From: Massilia sp. Root351
GTDB lineage: Bacteria; Pseudomonadota; Gammaproteobacteria; Burkholderiales; Burkholderiaceae_D
Direction of reading: 5' to 3'
NCBI RefSeq assembly: GCF_001425045.1
Contig: NZ_LMDJ01000033.1
Span: 250,463-314,462, forward strand
Length of the DNA: 64,000 bases
Positions within the stretch are counted from its first letter, which is position 1. Every line of letters begins with the position of its first letter. The position numbers and the translations under genes were made by a program. A model generated the notes under the pieces. It was given only the letters and a program-made list of their open reading frames with translations. It did no database searches and was not told the origin of the DNA. Below are positions 1 to 8,029 of this stretch, in pieces.

Positions 1-91
1 TCGCCTTAGGGCAACGAAAATGCTATGCTACAAATAGCTCGTGCTTATAGACACTATTAACAACCGCGTAAGAGAAACAACGGAGTAATTC

Positions 92-481
92 ATGGCAGAT
101 CCAAAGATGAAATTTTTAGTAGTTGACGATTTTTCGACGATGCGCCGCATCGTCCGGAATCTGTTGAAGGAACTGGGTTACGCCAATGTGGACGAGGCAG
201 AAGACGGTGTCATGGCCCTGGCCAAGCTGCGCGCGGAGCAGTTCGACTTCGTGGTCTCCGACTGGAACATGCCGAATATGGACGGCCTGACCATGCTGCA
301 AAATATCCGTGCCGATCCCGCGCTGGCCAAGCTGCCGGTGCTGATGGTGACGGCCGAAGCGAAGAAGGAAAACATCATCGCCGCCGCCCAGGCCGGCGCC
401 AACGGCTACGTGGTCAAGCCGTTCACGGCCGCCACGCTGGACGAGAAGCTGAACAAGATCTTCGAAAAACTCGGCGCCTGA
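92..481 (+). CDS. cheY: Chemotaxis response regulator CheY
   Basis: This is a single-domain receiver protein of 129 residues, the usual CheY length. It carries chemotaxis signals from CheA to the flagellar switch. The full acceptor set is visible: the acidic pair Asp12-Asp13, phospho-acceptor Asp57 in the SDWNMP segment, Thr87 and Lys109 in the VVKPF segment. The ATG at 92 has a GGAG ribosome site at 82-85. No DNA-binding or other output domain is fused. A strong intrinsic terminator follows at 508-532, so the gene can be the last of a chemotaxis/flagellar operon lying to the left of the window. Confidence 0.95.
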   Translation: MADPKMKFLVVDDFSTMRRIVRNLLKELGYANVDEAEDGVMALAKLRAEQFDFVVSDWNMPNMDGLTMLQNIRADPALAKLPVLMVTAEAKKENIIAAAQAGANGYVVKPFTAATLDEKLNKIFEKLGA

Positions 482-507
482 CCGCAACGGCAGGCCCGCG
501 GGGCACG

Positions 508-532
508 GGCCGGCGCACGCGCCGGCCTTTTT
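508..532 (+). terminator. Intrinsic terminator after cheY
   Basis: A perfect 8-bp GC stem (508-515 with 520-527) with a four-base loop CACG is followed directly by five T at 528-532. It ends the cheY transcript. Confidence 0.85.
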
Positions 533-551
533 GACTTTATGCGACCACAAC

Positions 552-1775
552 ATGCATCAGACCAATTATCTTGTTCGTGAACCGCTGCTGGACCCCAGGC
601 AGCGCGTGGTCGGGTACGAACTGACGTGGCAGGGCGGCGCCGGCCAGGTCGCCTTGCCGACCCAGGCCGCGCTGGAAGACCTGGTGGCCTTCGTGGCCGC
701 CGAAGTCAACAGCGAAGAACACGGCTGGCTGCTGCGCGACAAGACGCTGTTCCTGGAAGCGGTGCCGGGCATGCTGTCGACCGACGCGCTGTACAACATG
801 CCGCCCGAGCACACGGTGCTGTCGCTGAAGGCGGTGGCGCTGGCCAACCCGGACACGCTGGCGGCGGTGCAGGCGCTGCGCGCCGGCGGCGTCGGCATCC
901 TGCTGCGCGACGCCGACCTGGCCCGCGTGGGCAGCCGGCTGGGCACCATCGCCTCCTACGTGGAAGTGAAATTCACCGGCGCCGACGTGGCCGCGCAAGC
1001 GCGTTCCTACGCGGCGCTGAAAGCGTCCAACCTGCGCATGGTGGGCCGCCCGGTCACCACCTGGGCCGACTTCGACGCCTGCGCCGCGCTCGGCCTGGAC
1101 GCCTTCGTCGGCAAGCTGCACCTGACGCCGCGCCCCGGCGGGGATGCCAAGGGCATGAACCCCGCGCAGACCATCATCATGCAGCTGATGCAGATGGTGA
1201 ACGCGAACGCCGACATCAAGCAGCTGGAGGATGTGCTCAAGCGCGACGCCGCGCTGTCCTACAAGCTGCTGCGCTACATCAATTCGGCCGGCTTCGGCGC
1301 CGGGCGCGAGATCGCCTCGCTGCGCCAGGCCATCACCTTGCTGGGCTATGCGCCGCTGTACCGCTGGCTGACGCTGTTGCTGGCCACGGCCAGCACCAGC
1401 GGCTACTCGCCGGTGCTGCTGGAAACGGCCGTGGTGCGCGGCCGCCTGGCCGAGCTGCTGGGCGCCAAGGCGCTGGGCAAGGCGGACGCCGAGAATATCT
1501 TCGTGGCCGGCATGTTCTCGCTGCTGGACCGGCTGCTCGGCATTCCGATGGAGGAGGTGCTGTCCAGCATCCAGCTGTCGGACGACGTGGTGGCGGCGCT
1601 GCTGTCGCGCTCGGGCAAATACGGCCAGTACCTGGCGCTGGCCGAGGCGTGCGAACTGAACAGCAACCTGGTGTCCTCGCTGGCCGGCGCGCTCAGCCTG
1701 ACACCGGCCGAGGTCAACAAGGCCCACCTGTCGGCGCTGGCCTGGACCCAGAGCATCTCCGGCGAAGCGGGCTAG
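552..1775 (+). CDS. EAL/HDOD two-domain signalling protein (YuxH-like)
   Basis: The 407-residue protein has an N-terminal EAL-like half (residues about 1-190, with the family-typical opening LVREPLLDPRQRVVGYEL) and a C-terminal HDOD domain (about 195-390). The EAL half lacks an obvious EAL catalytic motif, so it is probably a degenerate, non-catalytic c-di-GMP-related domain, as is usual in the YuxH family. HDOD domains act as signalling scaffolds rather than hydrolases. I start it at the ATG at 552. The in-frame TTG at 531 lies in the T-tract of the cheY terminator and is unlikely. Its stop codon overlaps the stop of the convergent porin gene in a shared CTAG (1772-1775). Its exact pathway cannot be read from sequence. 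Confidence 0.8.
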   Translation: MHQTNYLVREPLLDPRQRVVGYELTWQGGAGQVALPTQAALEDLVAFVAAEVNSEEHGWLLRDKTLFLEAVPGMLSTDALYNMPPEHTVLSLKAVALANPDTLAAVQALRAGGVGILLRDADLARVGSRLGTIASYVEVKFTGADVAAQARSYAALKASNLRMVGRPVTTWADFDACAALGLDAFVGKLHLTPRPGGDAKGMNPAQTIIMQLMQMVNANADIKQLEDVLKRDAALSYKLLRYINSAGFGAGREIASLRQAITLLGYAPLYRWLTLLLATASTSGYSPVLLETAVVRGRLAELLGAKALGKADAENIFVAGMFSLLDRLLGIPMEEVLSSIQLSDDVVAALLSRSGKYGQYLALAEACELNSNLVSSLAGALSLTPAEVNKAHLSALAWTQSISGEAG

Positions 1776-2794
1776 AACTTGTGCCGGATGCCGAGGGCGA
1801 AGCTGTTGCCGTCGGCGGTGGTGCTGATCTTGTCGTACAGGTAGGACGCATACACGTCGGTGCGCAGCGACAGGTTGTAGTCGTAGCCGGCCGCCGCCGT
1901 GTCGCGCCGGAACGGCGCCTTCAGGAACGCGCGCTCCTGGGCGCGCGCCCAGGCCAGCAGCCAGCGCCCGGCGCCGTGCGGCACTTGCAGGCCCAGGTGC
2001 GTGGTGCGGGTGGTGCGCCCGCTGCCTTCCTGGGTATTGCGCGCCACGCTGGCATATGCCTTGACCACCTTGAAGTCATACGCCGCGCCGGCGAAATAGG
2101 TGCGCTGGCTGGGCGCCGCGTTGCTGATGCCGATGCCGTAGCCGATGTCCTGCGCCGCCACCGCCGCGCTCAGCGCCGATCCCGTGTATTTCAATACCGC
2201 CACCTTGTTGTTGCCGGGGCTGTTGGCCGCATGCTCGCCCAGGCCGTACTGCGCCACCACGTTGACGCCGTTGACCACCGGCGAGGTGTAGTGCACCGCA
2301 TTGCTCCAGCCTGAATCGCCGGCCGAGGAACTGCCGTAAGGCACGATCCACATCTGCGTCATCAGCGGCGAGAGCCGGGTCGAGAAGCCGTAGGGGTTGA
2401 GCGCCGCCGAGGCCTGGAACAGCGGGTTCGGCACCCGGCCGATCTTGGTGGCGCCCCAGTTGCCGTTCAGGCCCACATAGGCGGCGCGCGTGAACTGGCC
2501 TTCGCCCGGTGTGCGGCCCTGCTCGCCGGTGTCGGCGCGCATGAAGCCTTCGATGGCGAAGCTGGCCGATTGGCCGCCGCCCAGCTTCTCCAGGCCGCCC
2601 ACGCCCCAGTAGGAGGTGGTCATGCCGCCGCTGTTGAGGACGTTGCCGCGCACGGGCACGCCGCTGGTGGCCGAGCGGCCGAGATACAGGTCGACCAGGC
2701 CGTAGACGTGGACGGTGCCGGGCTGGGCGCCGGCGGAAAGCGGCAGCAGGGCTGTGCAGAGCAGGGAAAGCAGGGCAGGGTGTGCAAACCGCAT
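1772..2794 (-). CDS. Outer-membrane trimeric porin (OmpC-like, Burkholderiales type)
   Basis: This 340-residue protein starts with a Sec signal peptide (MRFAHPALLSLLC to SAGAQ) followed by the family opening VHVYGLVDLYLG. It ends in IRHKF, whose terminal Phe is the outer-membrane insertion signal recognised by BamA. It belongs to the Gram-negative general porins that form 16-stranded barrels for small hydrophilic solutes. The ATG at 2794 is chosen because the signal peptide begins there and a GAGG site lies six to ten bases upstream. A longer in-frame start at 2842 would put 16 non-signal residues in front. The gene is convergent with the EAL/HDOD gene and shares the last bases with it. Substrate is unknown. 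Confidence 0.85.
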   Translation of the reverse strand: MRFAHPALLSLLCTALLPLSAGAQPGTVHVYGLVDLYLGRSATSGVPVRGNVLNSGGMTTSYWGVGGLEKLGGGQSASFAIEGFMRADTGEQGRTPGEGQFTRAAYVGLNGNWGATKIGRVPNPLFQASAALNPYGFSTRLSPLMTQMWIVPYGSSSAGDSGWSNAVHYTSPVVNGVNVVAQYGLGEHAANSPGNNKVAVLKYTGSALSAAVAAQDIGYGIGISNAAPSQRTYFAGAAYDFKVVKAYASVARNTQEGSGRTTRTTHLGLQVPHGAGRWLLAWARAQERAFLKAPFRRDTAAAGYDYNLSLRTDVYASYLYDKISTTADGNSFALGIRHKF

Positions 2795-2895
2795 GGGGCG
2801 CCTCGCGATGGGAGCTGCAGCTCGGAAAGAACAGCTTAGCACGGTGGTGGCCGCTGCGGACCGCCACCGTTGTTTTGCCGCAGTGCCGCTCCGGC

Positions 2896-3735
2896 TCAGA
2901 TTTCCAGGTTGTCGATCAGGCGCGTGGTGCCCAGCTTGGCGGCGGCCAGCACCACCAGCGGCGTGCCTTGCGCCAGGTCGCCGGCGGCCGGCGGCTGCAG
3001 GTCGTTGCGCTTGCGGATGGAAATATAGTCCGGCTGCCAGCCGCGCTTGGCCAGCGCTTCCATGGCCTGGTGCTCCAGCTGGTAGATGTCCAGATGGCCG
3101 GCGCGCATTTCATTGGCCACGAAGTTCAGGCTCTGGTACAGCGCCGGCGCTTCGGCGCGCTCGTCCGGCGACAGATACATATTGCGCGAGGACAGCGCCA
3201 GGCCGTCGTCGGCGCGGTAGGTTTCGGCGGCGATGATCTCGGTGGGCAGTGCGAACTGGCGGCTCATGTTACGGATGATCATCAGCTGCTGGTAATCCTT
3301 CTTGCCGAACACGGCCACGCGCGGACGCACGCAGGAGAACAGCTTCATCACCACCGTGCTCACGCCGGTGAAGAAGCCGGGGCGGAACTCGCCCTCCAGC
3401 GTGTTGCCCAGGCCGTCCGGCGGCTGCACGCGGTATTCCTGCGGCTCCGGGTACATATCCTTCTCGGTCGGCGCGAACAGCACGTACACGCCTTCCTTTT
3501 CCAGCTTCTCCACATCGGCCTGGAAGGTGCGCGGGTATTTTTCAAAATCCTCGTTCGGGCCGAACTGCAGGCGGTTGACGAAGATGGACGCCACCACCGG
3601 GTCGCCGTGCTTGCGCGCCAGGCGCATCAGCGACAAATGGCCTTCATGCAGGTTGCCCATGGTCGGCACGAATGCGGTGCGCAGCTGGCCGCTCAGGTGG
3701 TCGCGCAGTTCTTCGATGGAGGAAATGATTTTCAT
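2896..3735 (-). CDS. panC: Pantothenate synthetase (pantoate--beta-alanine ligase)
   Basis: The enzyme joins pantoate and beta-alanine using ATP, the last step of vitamin B5 and hence CoA precursor synthesis, in the cytosol. The 279-residue protein has the ATP-binding PTMGNLHEGHLSL segment (HIGH-like), the FVNRLQFGPNEDFEKYPRT pantoate-binding region, the FGKKDYQQL segment and the SSRNMYLS (KMSKS-like) loop. Its length is typical of PanC. The start at 3735 is set by homology (MKIISSIEELR). The open frame continues upstream through the end of scpA, but that part has no PanC-like sequence. It is the last gene of the DUF3460-scpA-panC operon, 26 bases after scpA. Confidence 0.95.
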   Translation of the reverse strand: MKIISSIEELRDHLSGQLRTAFVPTMGNLHEGHLSLMRLARKHGDPVVASIFVNRLQFGPNEDFEKYPRTFQADVEKLEKEGVYVLFAPTEKDMYPEPQEYRVQPPDGLGNTLEGEFRPGFFTGVSTVVMKLFSCVRPRVAVFGKKDYQQLMIIRNMSRQFALPTEIIAAETYRADDGLALSSRNMYLSPDERAEAPALYQSLNFVANEMRAGHLDIYQLEHQAMEALAKRGWQPDYISIRKRNDLQPPAAGDLAQGTPLVVLAAAKLGTTRLIDNLEI

Positions 3736-3761
3736 GGTCTTGTTCTCTTTTATCTTCTTAT

Positions 3762-4607
3762 TCAGGCCGGCGAATACGCCAGCCGCACATAGATAGGCGC
3801 GAACGGTTCGGCCTGGGTAATTTCTATCAGCGTCTCTTTCGCCAGCTCCAGCAGGGCGACGAAATTGACCACCACCACCGGCGGACCGCCGGCCACGTCG
3901 AACAGCTCGGCGAACTCGACGAAGCGCTGCGACTGCAAACGGCGCAGGATGCCGGTCATGTGCTCGCGCACGGACAGCTCCTCGCGGCTGATCTTGTGGT
4001 GCTGCACCAGCTTGGCCCGCTTCATCAGGCCCAGCCAGGCTTGCTGCAGGTCGGCCGCGCACACGTCCGGCCAGGCCGGCGCCAGGCTCTGCTCGATGTA
4101 CACCTGGCTGCGTACGAAGTCGCGTCCCAGCTGCGGCACGGCGTTCAGGTCGTAGGCCGCCAGCTTGATCTGTTCGTACTCCAGCAGGCGGCGCACCAGC
4201 TCGGCGCGCGGGTCGCCCGCCTCGATCTCGATCTCGGACTGCCGCTGCGGCAGCAGCATGCGCGACTTGATCTCGATCAGCATGGCCGCCATCAGCAGGT
4301 ACTCGGCCGCCAGTTCCAGGTTGGACAGGCGGATCTGGTCCACATACTTCAGGTATTGCAGCGTCAGCTGCGCCATCGGGATGTCGAGGATGTTGAAGTT
4401 CTGCTTGCGGATCAGGTACAGCAGCAAGTCCAGCGGGCCTTCGAACGCCTCCAGGAAGATTTCCAGCGCATCCGGCGGAATGTAGAGGTCGTTCGGCATT
4501 TTCAGCATGGGCTCGCCATACAGGCGTGCCAGCGCGGCGCCATCCGCTACCGGTTCGGCGCTGTGTTCAAGCGCTGCGGCGACCTCCACCGCATCCGTCG
4601 GCGACAT
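3762..4607 (-). CDS. scpA: Segregation and condensation protein A
   Basis: ScpA is the kleisin that bridges SMC heads with ScpB in the bacterial condensin complex and acts in chromosome compaction and segregation. The 281-residue protein has the diagnostic FEGPLDLLLYLIRKQNFNI N-terminal segment (about residues 55-73), the helical LAAEYLLMAAMLIEIKSRMLLP segment, and a winged-helix C-terminus ending in ITQAEPFAPIYVRLAYSPA. About 45 extra N-terminal residues precede the conserved core, so a start somewhat further downstream is possible. It sits between the DUF3460 gene and panC, a gene order common in Burkholderiales. Confidence 0.93.
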   Translation of the reverse strand: MSPTDAVEVAAALEHSAEPVADGAALARLYGEPMLKMPNDLYIPPDALEIFLEAFEGPLDLLLYLIRKQNFNILDIPMAQLTLQYLKYVDQIRLSNLELAAEYLLMAAMLIEIKSRMLLPQRQSEIEIEAGDPRAELVRRLLEYEQIKLAAYDLNAVPQLGRDFVRSQVYIEQSLAPAWPDVCAADLQQAWLGLMKRAKLVQHHKISREELSVREHMTGILRRLQSQRFVEFAELFDVAGGPPVVVVNFVALLELAKETLIEITQAEPFAPIYVRLAYSPA

Positions 4608-4639
4608 GCTGTGCCGTTCAGGTGTCGTTCAGGCCGGTC

Positions 4640-4849
4640 TTACAGTTTGTTCTGGTAGACGTAAGCCTGCTGCTTCACGGTCGAAGCGCGCACGCGTTCC
4701 TGTTCGGTCAGCGGAGTCGATTCCTTGTCCCACAGCAGGGCGCGGCCTTCGCGCTGGCCTTGCTCCATTTTTGGATTCTGGGCCTTCAGCTGTTTGATGA
4801 ACAGGGTGTGGTCCGACTCGTACATGCTGTGCTGTTTGGAGAGTTTCAT
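4640..4849 (-). CDS. DUF3460 family small protein
   Basis: A 69-residue protein with the DUF3460 pattern: MYESDHTLFIKQLKAQ near the start, the RALLWDK box in the middle and a C-terminal VKQQAYVYQ segment. Its function is unknown. Burkholderiales genomes typically carry it directly upstream of scpA, as here (33 bases). I start it at the ATG at 4849 (MKLSKQHS). The ATG at 4825 (MYESDH) is an alternative because neither has a clear ribosome site. It is divergent from the EamA gene. Confidence 0.75.
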   Translation of the reverse strand: MKLSKQHSMYESDHTLFIKQLKAQNPKMEQGQREGRALLWDKESTPLTEQERVRASTVKQQAYVYQNKL

Positions 4850-4944
4850 ATTGTGAGAGTTCGTAGAAGAAGCAACGGCTATTTTACCGCGCCCCAGCCC
4901 CCGGCGGGAACTTCTCTTGCCGCCCCTGCTAGAATCCACCCTCT

Positions 4945-5835
4945 ATGACTCCCTACACCATATTTCTCCTGACGCTCGCGCCGCTGCTGTGGGCGGGTAA
5001 TGCCATTGTCGGCCGCATGGTCCATGACGTGGTGCCGCCCATTACGCTCAATTTCCTGCGCTGGGGCATCGCCCTGTTAATATTGCTGCCATTGGCCGGC
5101 CCGGTATTCCGGCGCGGCAGCGGCTTATGGCAAAACTGGCGCCGCTTTGCCTTATTGGGCCTGTTGGGTATCGGCTTATATAACGCGCTGCAATATCTCG
5201 CATTGCAAAGCTCCACGCCGATTAATGTCACGCTGGTGGCCGCGGGCATGCCGGTATGGATGATGCTGACCGGCTGGCTGTTTTTCGGCGCCAAGGTTTC
5301 GCGCCAGCAAATGATGGGCGCGGCATTATCGATCGCCGGCGTCTTGCTGGTATTGGCGCGCGGCGATGCGCGGCATTTGCTTGAATTGCGGCTGGTGGCC
5401 GGCGATATCTTCATGATATTCGCCACCATCGCCTGGTCTATATACAGCTGGCTGCTGACGCGCCCGATTGAACCGGCGGCGATACGTTCGCAATGGGCCA
5501 GTTTCCTGTTGGCGCAAGTGGGATTCGGAGTGATGTGGTCCGGCATATTTGCCGCCGGCGAATGGGCTGTTACCGATGCGCATATTCAATGGAGCTGGAC
5601 GCTGGCGGCAGCGCTGGCCTATGTGGCCATCGGGCCGGCGGTGATTGCTTTCCGCTGCTGGGGCGCCGGCGTGCAGCGCGCCGGGCCCAGCGTGGCGGCG
5701 TTCTTCAGCAATCTCACGCCGCTGTTCGCCGCGCTGATGTCGTCCGCGTTTCTGGGCGAGGCGCCGCATCTGTACCACGGCGCCGCCTTCCTGCTCATTG
5801 TGGGCGGCATCGTGGTGTCCTCGCGGCGAACCTAG
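4945..5835 (+). CDS. EamA/DMT-superfamily transporter
   Basis: A 296-residue inner-membrane protein made of two EamA repeats (about residues 5-135 and 150-290), each with five hydrophobic helices, ten in all, as is standard for the drug/metabolite transporter superfamily. The first repeat shows LAPLLWAGNAIVGR and the second the GPAVIAFRCWGAGVQRAGPSVAAFFSNLTPLFAALMS pattern typical of the family. Such proteins usually export amino acids, purines or other metabolites, but the substrate cannot be told from sequence. It stands alone, divergent from DUF3460-scpA-panC. Confidence 0.85.
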   Translation: MTPYTIFLLTLAPLLWAGNAIVGRMVHDVVPPITLNFLRWGIALLILLPLAGPVFRRGSGLWQNWRRFALLGLLGIGLYNALQYLALQSSTPINVTLVAAGMPVWMMLTGWLFFGAKVSRQQMMGAALSIAGVLLVLARGDARHLLELRLVAGDIFMIFATIAWSIYSWLLTRPIEPAAIRSQWASFLLAQVGFGVMWSGIFAAGEWAVTDAHIQWSWTLAAALAYVAIGPAVIAFRCWGAGVQRAGPSVAAFFSNLTPLFAALMSSAFLGEAPHLYHGAAFLLIVGGIVVSSRRT

Positions 5836-5964
5836 AACTGGCGCGTTCGCGCCGGAAGTTGGCATGAAAGTCACGCCGGCGGGGCCAGGCGTGCGGCCGC
5901 CGCGTGCGCCCATCTGCCGCGCTAGCTGCTATGCTGAAAGAACCGCAACGGGAGGGAGAACGTG

Positions 5965-6099
5965 ATGCGAAACGTGACCTTGCTGACCTTGATGCTGGCT
6001 GCCGCCTTCACATTGGCTGCCTGCCAGGACAAACCGATTGAGCCGATGAAGCCCCGGGTGGCCTGGCACAGCGCTGTCCATATCAGCCCAGCGATTTAA
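5965..6099 (+). CDS. Small putative lipoprotein (44 residues)
   Basis: A short reading frame encodes a lipoprotein signal: MRN, a hydrophobic stretch (VTLLTLMLAAAFT) and the lipobox LAAC with Cys20, then a 24-residue mature tail ending HISPAI. A good ribosome site (GGAGGG at 5951-5956) precedes both an in-frame GTG at 5962 and the ATG at 5965; either could be the start. Its last 17 bases overlap the 3' end of the convergent LysR gene. I do not recognise the mature part. Small lipoproteins of this form are common in Burkholderiales and are often left unannotated. Confidence 0.55.
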   Translation: MRNVTLLTLMLAAAFTLAACQDKPIEPMKPRVAWHSAVHISPAI

Positions 6100-7018
6100 T
6101 ATAGCGCGGATCGACTTGCGCGCAATAACCGGCGCACGCTTGCCGCGCTGCATTGGCGGCAGCATGCACCAGCATTTCCGCATTTGAATGAAAGCACATC
6201 GAAACGATAATCGACGGCGGTTCCGGCTGTACCGGCAATTCGATAAACTCGCCGCTGTCGAGCGAGCTGACGACAAACAGGCTGGGAATGGCGGCCACGC
6301 CATAGCCGTCTTTTATCAGCTGCACGATGGCGGCCACCGATGGCGAGCAGGTAATACGCGTTTGTTCCAGCGGTATCATCGCCAGATTTGCCATTTTGCT
6401 GACGATTTCTTCCACCATGCGGTGCGGTGCGGTTCCACGTCCAAAAGTTAATATGGGAAGCTGCAGCAGGCGCTGATTCAATCCCTCTTTGCGCGTGTCG
6501 ATTAATCCGCGGCGCGCAATCCAGTGCAACGGATATACCGCCAGCGCCTCCGATACGATATCGCTGCTTTCCACGCCTTCCACCTGGATCACCAGGTCCA
6601 GTTCGCGCGCCCGCAAGCGCCGCTCCAGCACATTGCTCATATCGACCGCGAGGTCGACTTCGAGTTCCGGATACAACACATTGAGCTCGCGGATGTATTG
6701 CGCCAGCCAGCTGTGGACCACCGATTCGATCACCCCGAGCCGCAGCCGGCCCCGGATTGCACTGTCCTTGTGCGCCGCCGTCTGCAGCCTGCGCACCGCG
6801 TCGACCACCGCTTTGGCGTGCCCCAGCAAGTACTCGGCGTTGGCCGTCAGGCGGAAATCCTTGCTGCCCCGGTCGATCAGTTCGGTCTGCAATTCCTCTT
6901 CCAGGGTCTTGATGCGCAAGGAAATGGCGGCCGGCGTCGCGTGCAGGGCGCGGGCCGTGGCACGGAAGCTGCGCAGCTGGGCGAGCGTGACGAAGGTTTC
7001 CAGGAAGCGGGTATTCAT
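6083..7018 (-). CDS. LysR-family transcriptional regulator
   Basis: The 311-residue protein has an N-terminal winged helix (residues 1-60; FLETFVTLAQLRSFRATARAL followed by ISLRIKTLEEELQTELIDR) and a periplasmic-binding-like effector domain (about 90-300). LysR proteins usually activate a divergent operon in response to a ligand. Here the divergent genes are the DUF1445/MFS/5-oxoprolinase block, which suggests the ligand is a substrate or intermediate of that pathway. The start at 7018 (MNTRFLETF) matches the family. The in-frame ATG at 7090 adds 24 residues with no homology. Confidence 0.88.
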   Translation of the reverse strand: MNTRFLETFVTLAQLRSFRATARALHATPAAISLRIKTLEEELQTELIDRGSKDFRLTANAEYLLGHAKAVVDAVRRLQTAAHKDSAIRGRLRLGVIESVVHSWLAQYIRELNVLYPELEVDLAVDMSNVLERRLRARELDLVIQVEGVESSDIVSEALAVYPLHWIARRGLIDTRKEGLNQRLLQLPILTFGRGTAPHRMVEEIVSKMANLAMIPLEQTRITCSPSVAAIVQLIKDGYGVAAIPSLFVVSSLDSGEFIELPVQPEPPSIIVSMCFHSNAEMLVHAAANAARQACAGYCAQVDPRYIKSLG

Positions 7019-7171
7019 TAGTAAAGAATACCTTAACCCTCTGCACCGGGATAGCGCACGGCGGTAAGAAAAACTGAACAGCAACAGCAAAAATAACTAG
7101 ATAGCAAGCGGTAAGGTTCAAGACTATTCTTCACTCATGCAGTTTTGTTCATCCTTTTCAGCGAGACACCC
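7019..7171. promoter_or_regulatory. Divergent LysR / DUF1445 control region
   Basis: This 153-base AT-richer gap separates the LysR gene from the catabolic block. It holds an inverted pair AAGAATA (from 7024) and TATTCTT (7125-7131), and near those CCTTAACC (7031-7038) and GGTAAGGTT (7110-7118). These are plausible LysR contacts, but I can not assign -35/-10 boxes with confidence. Confidence 0.4.
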
Positions 7172-7945
7172 ATGACCCCACTCGAATTACGGCACAAGGT
7201 ACGCAGCGGCGAGTTCCGCTTGCCCACGGCAGGTTATTGCGGCGAGTACGCCCAGGCCAACCTGGTGATCCTGCCGCAGTCGCAGGCCGATGCCTTCCTG
7301 CTGTTCTGCCAGCGCAACCAGCGTGCCTGCCCGTTGCTGGCGGTGGGCGAGCCGGGGCAGTGGAATGTCGGCCGGCTGGGGGAAGACATGGACCTGCGCA
7401 CCGACACGCCCGGCTACAACATCTATCGTGGCGGCCAGCTGGCGGAGCAGGCCTATGCGCTGCACGAGCTGTGGCGCGACGACCTGGTGGTGTTTGCCAT
7501 CGGCTGCTCCTTCTCCTTCGAGCAGATGCTGATGGATGCCGGCATCCGGCTGCGCCACATCGAACAGCGCCGCAACGTGGCCATGTACCGCACCAATATC
7601 CTGAACCAGAGCGCCGGCCCGTTTGGCGGCCAGATGGTGGTGTCGATGCGGCCGATGAAGGCCGCCGATGCGATCCGCGCCATCCAGATCACCAGCCGCT
7701 ACCCGGCGGTGCACGGCGCGCCGGTGCATCTCGGGGACCCGGCCACCATCGGCATTGCCGACATCCACCGGCCCGACTACGGCGACCCGGTCGAAATCAT
7801 GCCGGACGAGCTGCCTGTCTTCTGGGCCTGCGGGGTGACGCCCCAGGAAGCCATACGGCAGGCCAAGCTTCCGCTTGCGATCACGCACCAGCCGGGCTAC
7901 ATGCTGGTGACGGACATACGCAATGCCTCATTAGCAGCATTCTAG
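7172..7945 (+). CDS. Putative hydro-lyase, DUF1445/YcsI family (D-glutamate cyclase-like)
   Basis: The 257-residue protein matches the YcsI/DUF1445 family. Features include the GYCGEYAQANLVILP N-terminal segment, CSFSFEQMLMDAGI near residue 115, a FGGQMVVSMRP segment and the HLGDPATIGIADI plus PVFWACGVTPQEA C-terminal motifs. Members are annotated as hydro-lyases. The related mammalian domain DGLUCY converts D-glutamate to 5-oxo-D-proline. In Bacillus subtilis ycsI lies in the operon encoding the PxpABC 5-oxoprolinase. Here it lies upstream of an unrelated 5-oxoprolinase, which supports the same metabolic link. ATG at 7172 is preferred; an in-frame TTG at 7145 adds nine residues without homology. 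Confidence 0.8.
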   Translation: MTPLELRHKVRSGEFRLPTAGYCGEYAQANLVILPQSQADAFLLFCQRNQRACPLLAVGEPGQWNVGRLGEDMDLRTDTPGYNIYRGGQLAEQAYALHELWRDDLVVFAIGCSFSFEQMLMDAGIRLRHIEQRRNVAMYRTNILNQSAGPFGGQMVVSMRPMKAADAIRAIQITSRYPAVHGAPVHLGDPATIGIADIHRPDYGDPVEIMPDELPVFWACGVTPQEAIRQAKLPLAITHQPGYMLVTDIRNASLAAF

Positions 7946-8029
7946 TTTCATAAACCATGCAGCGCCGCCAACGGACCCGCCCAACGTGTCCGAACGGGGA
8001 GTGCTGCGCCAAAAAAACGGGAGACCAGC

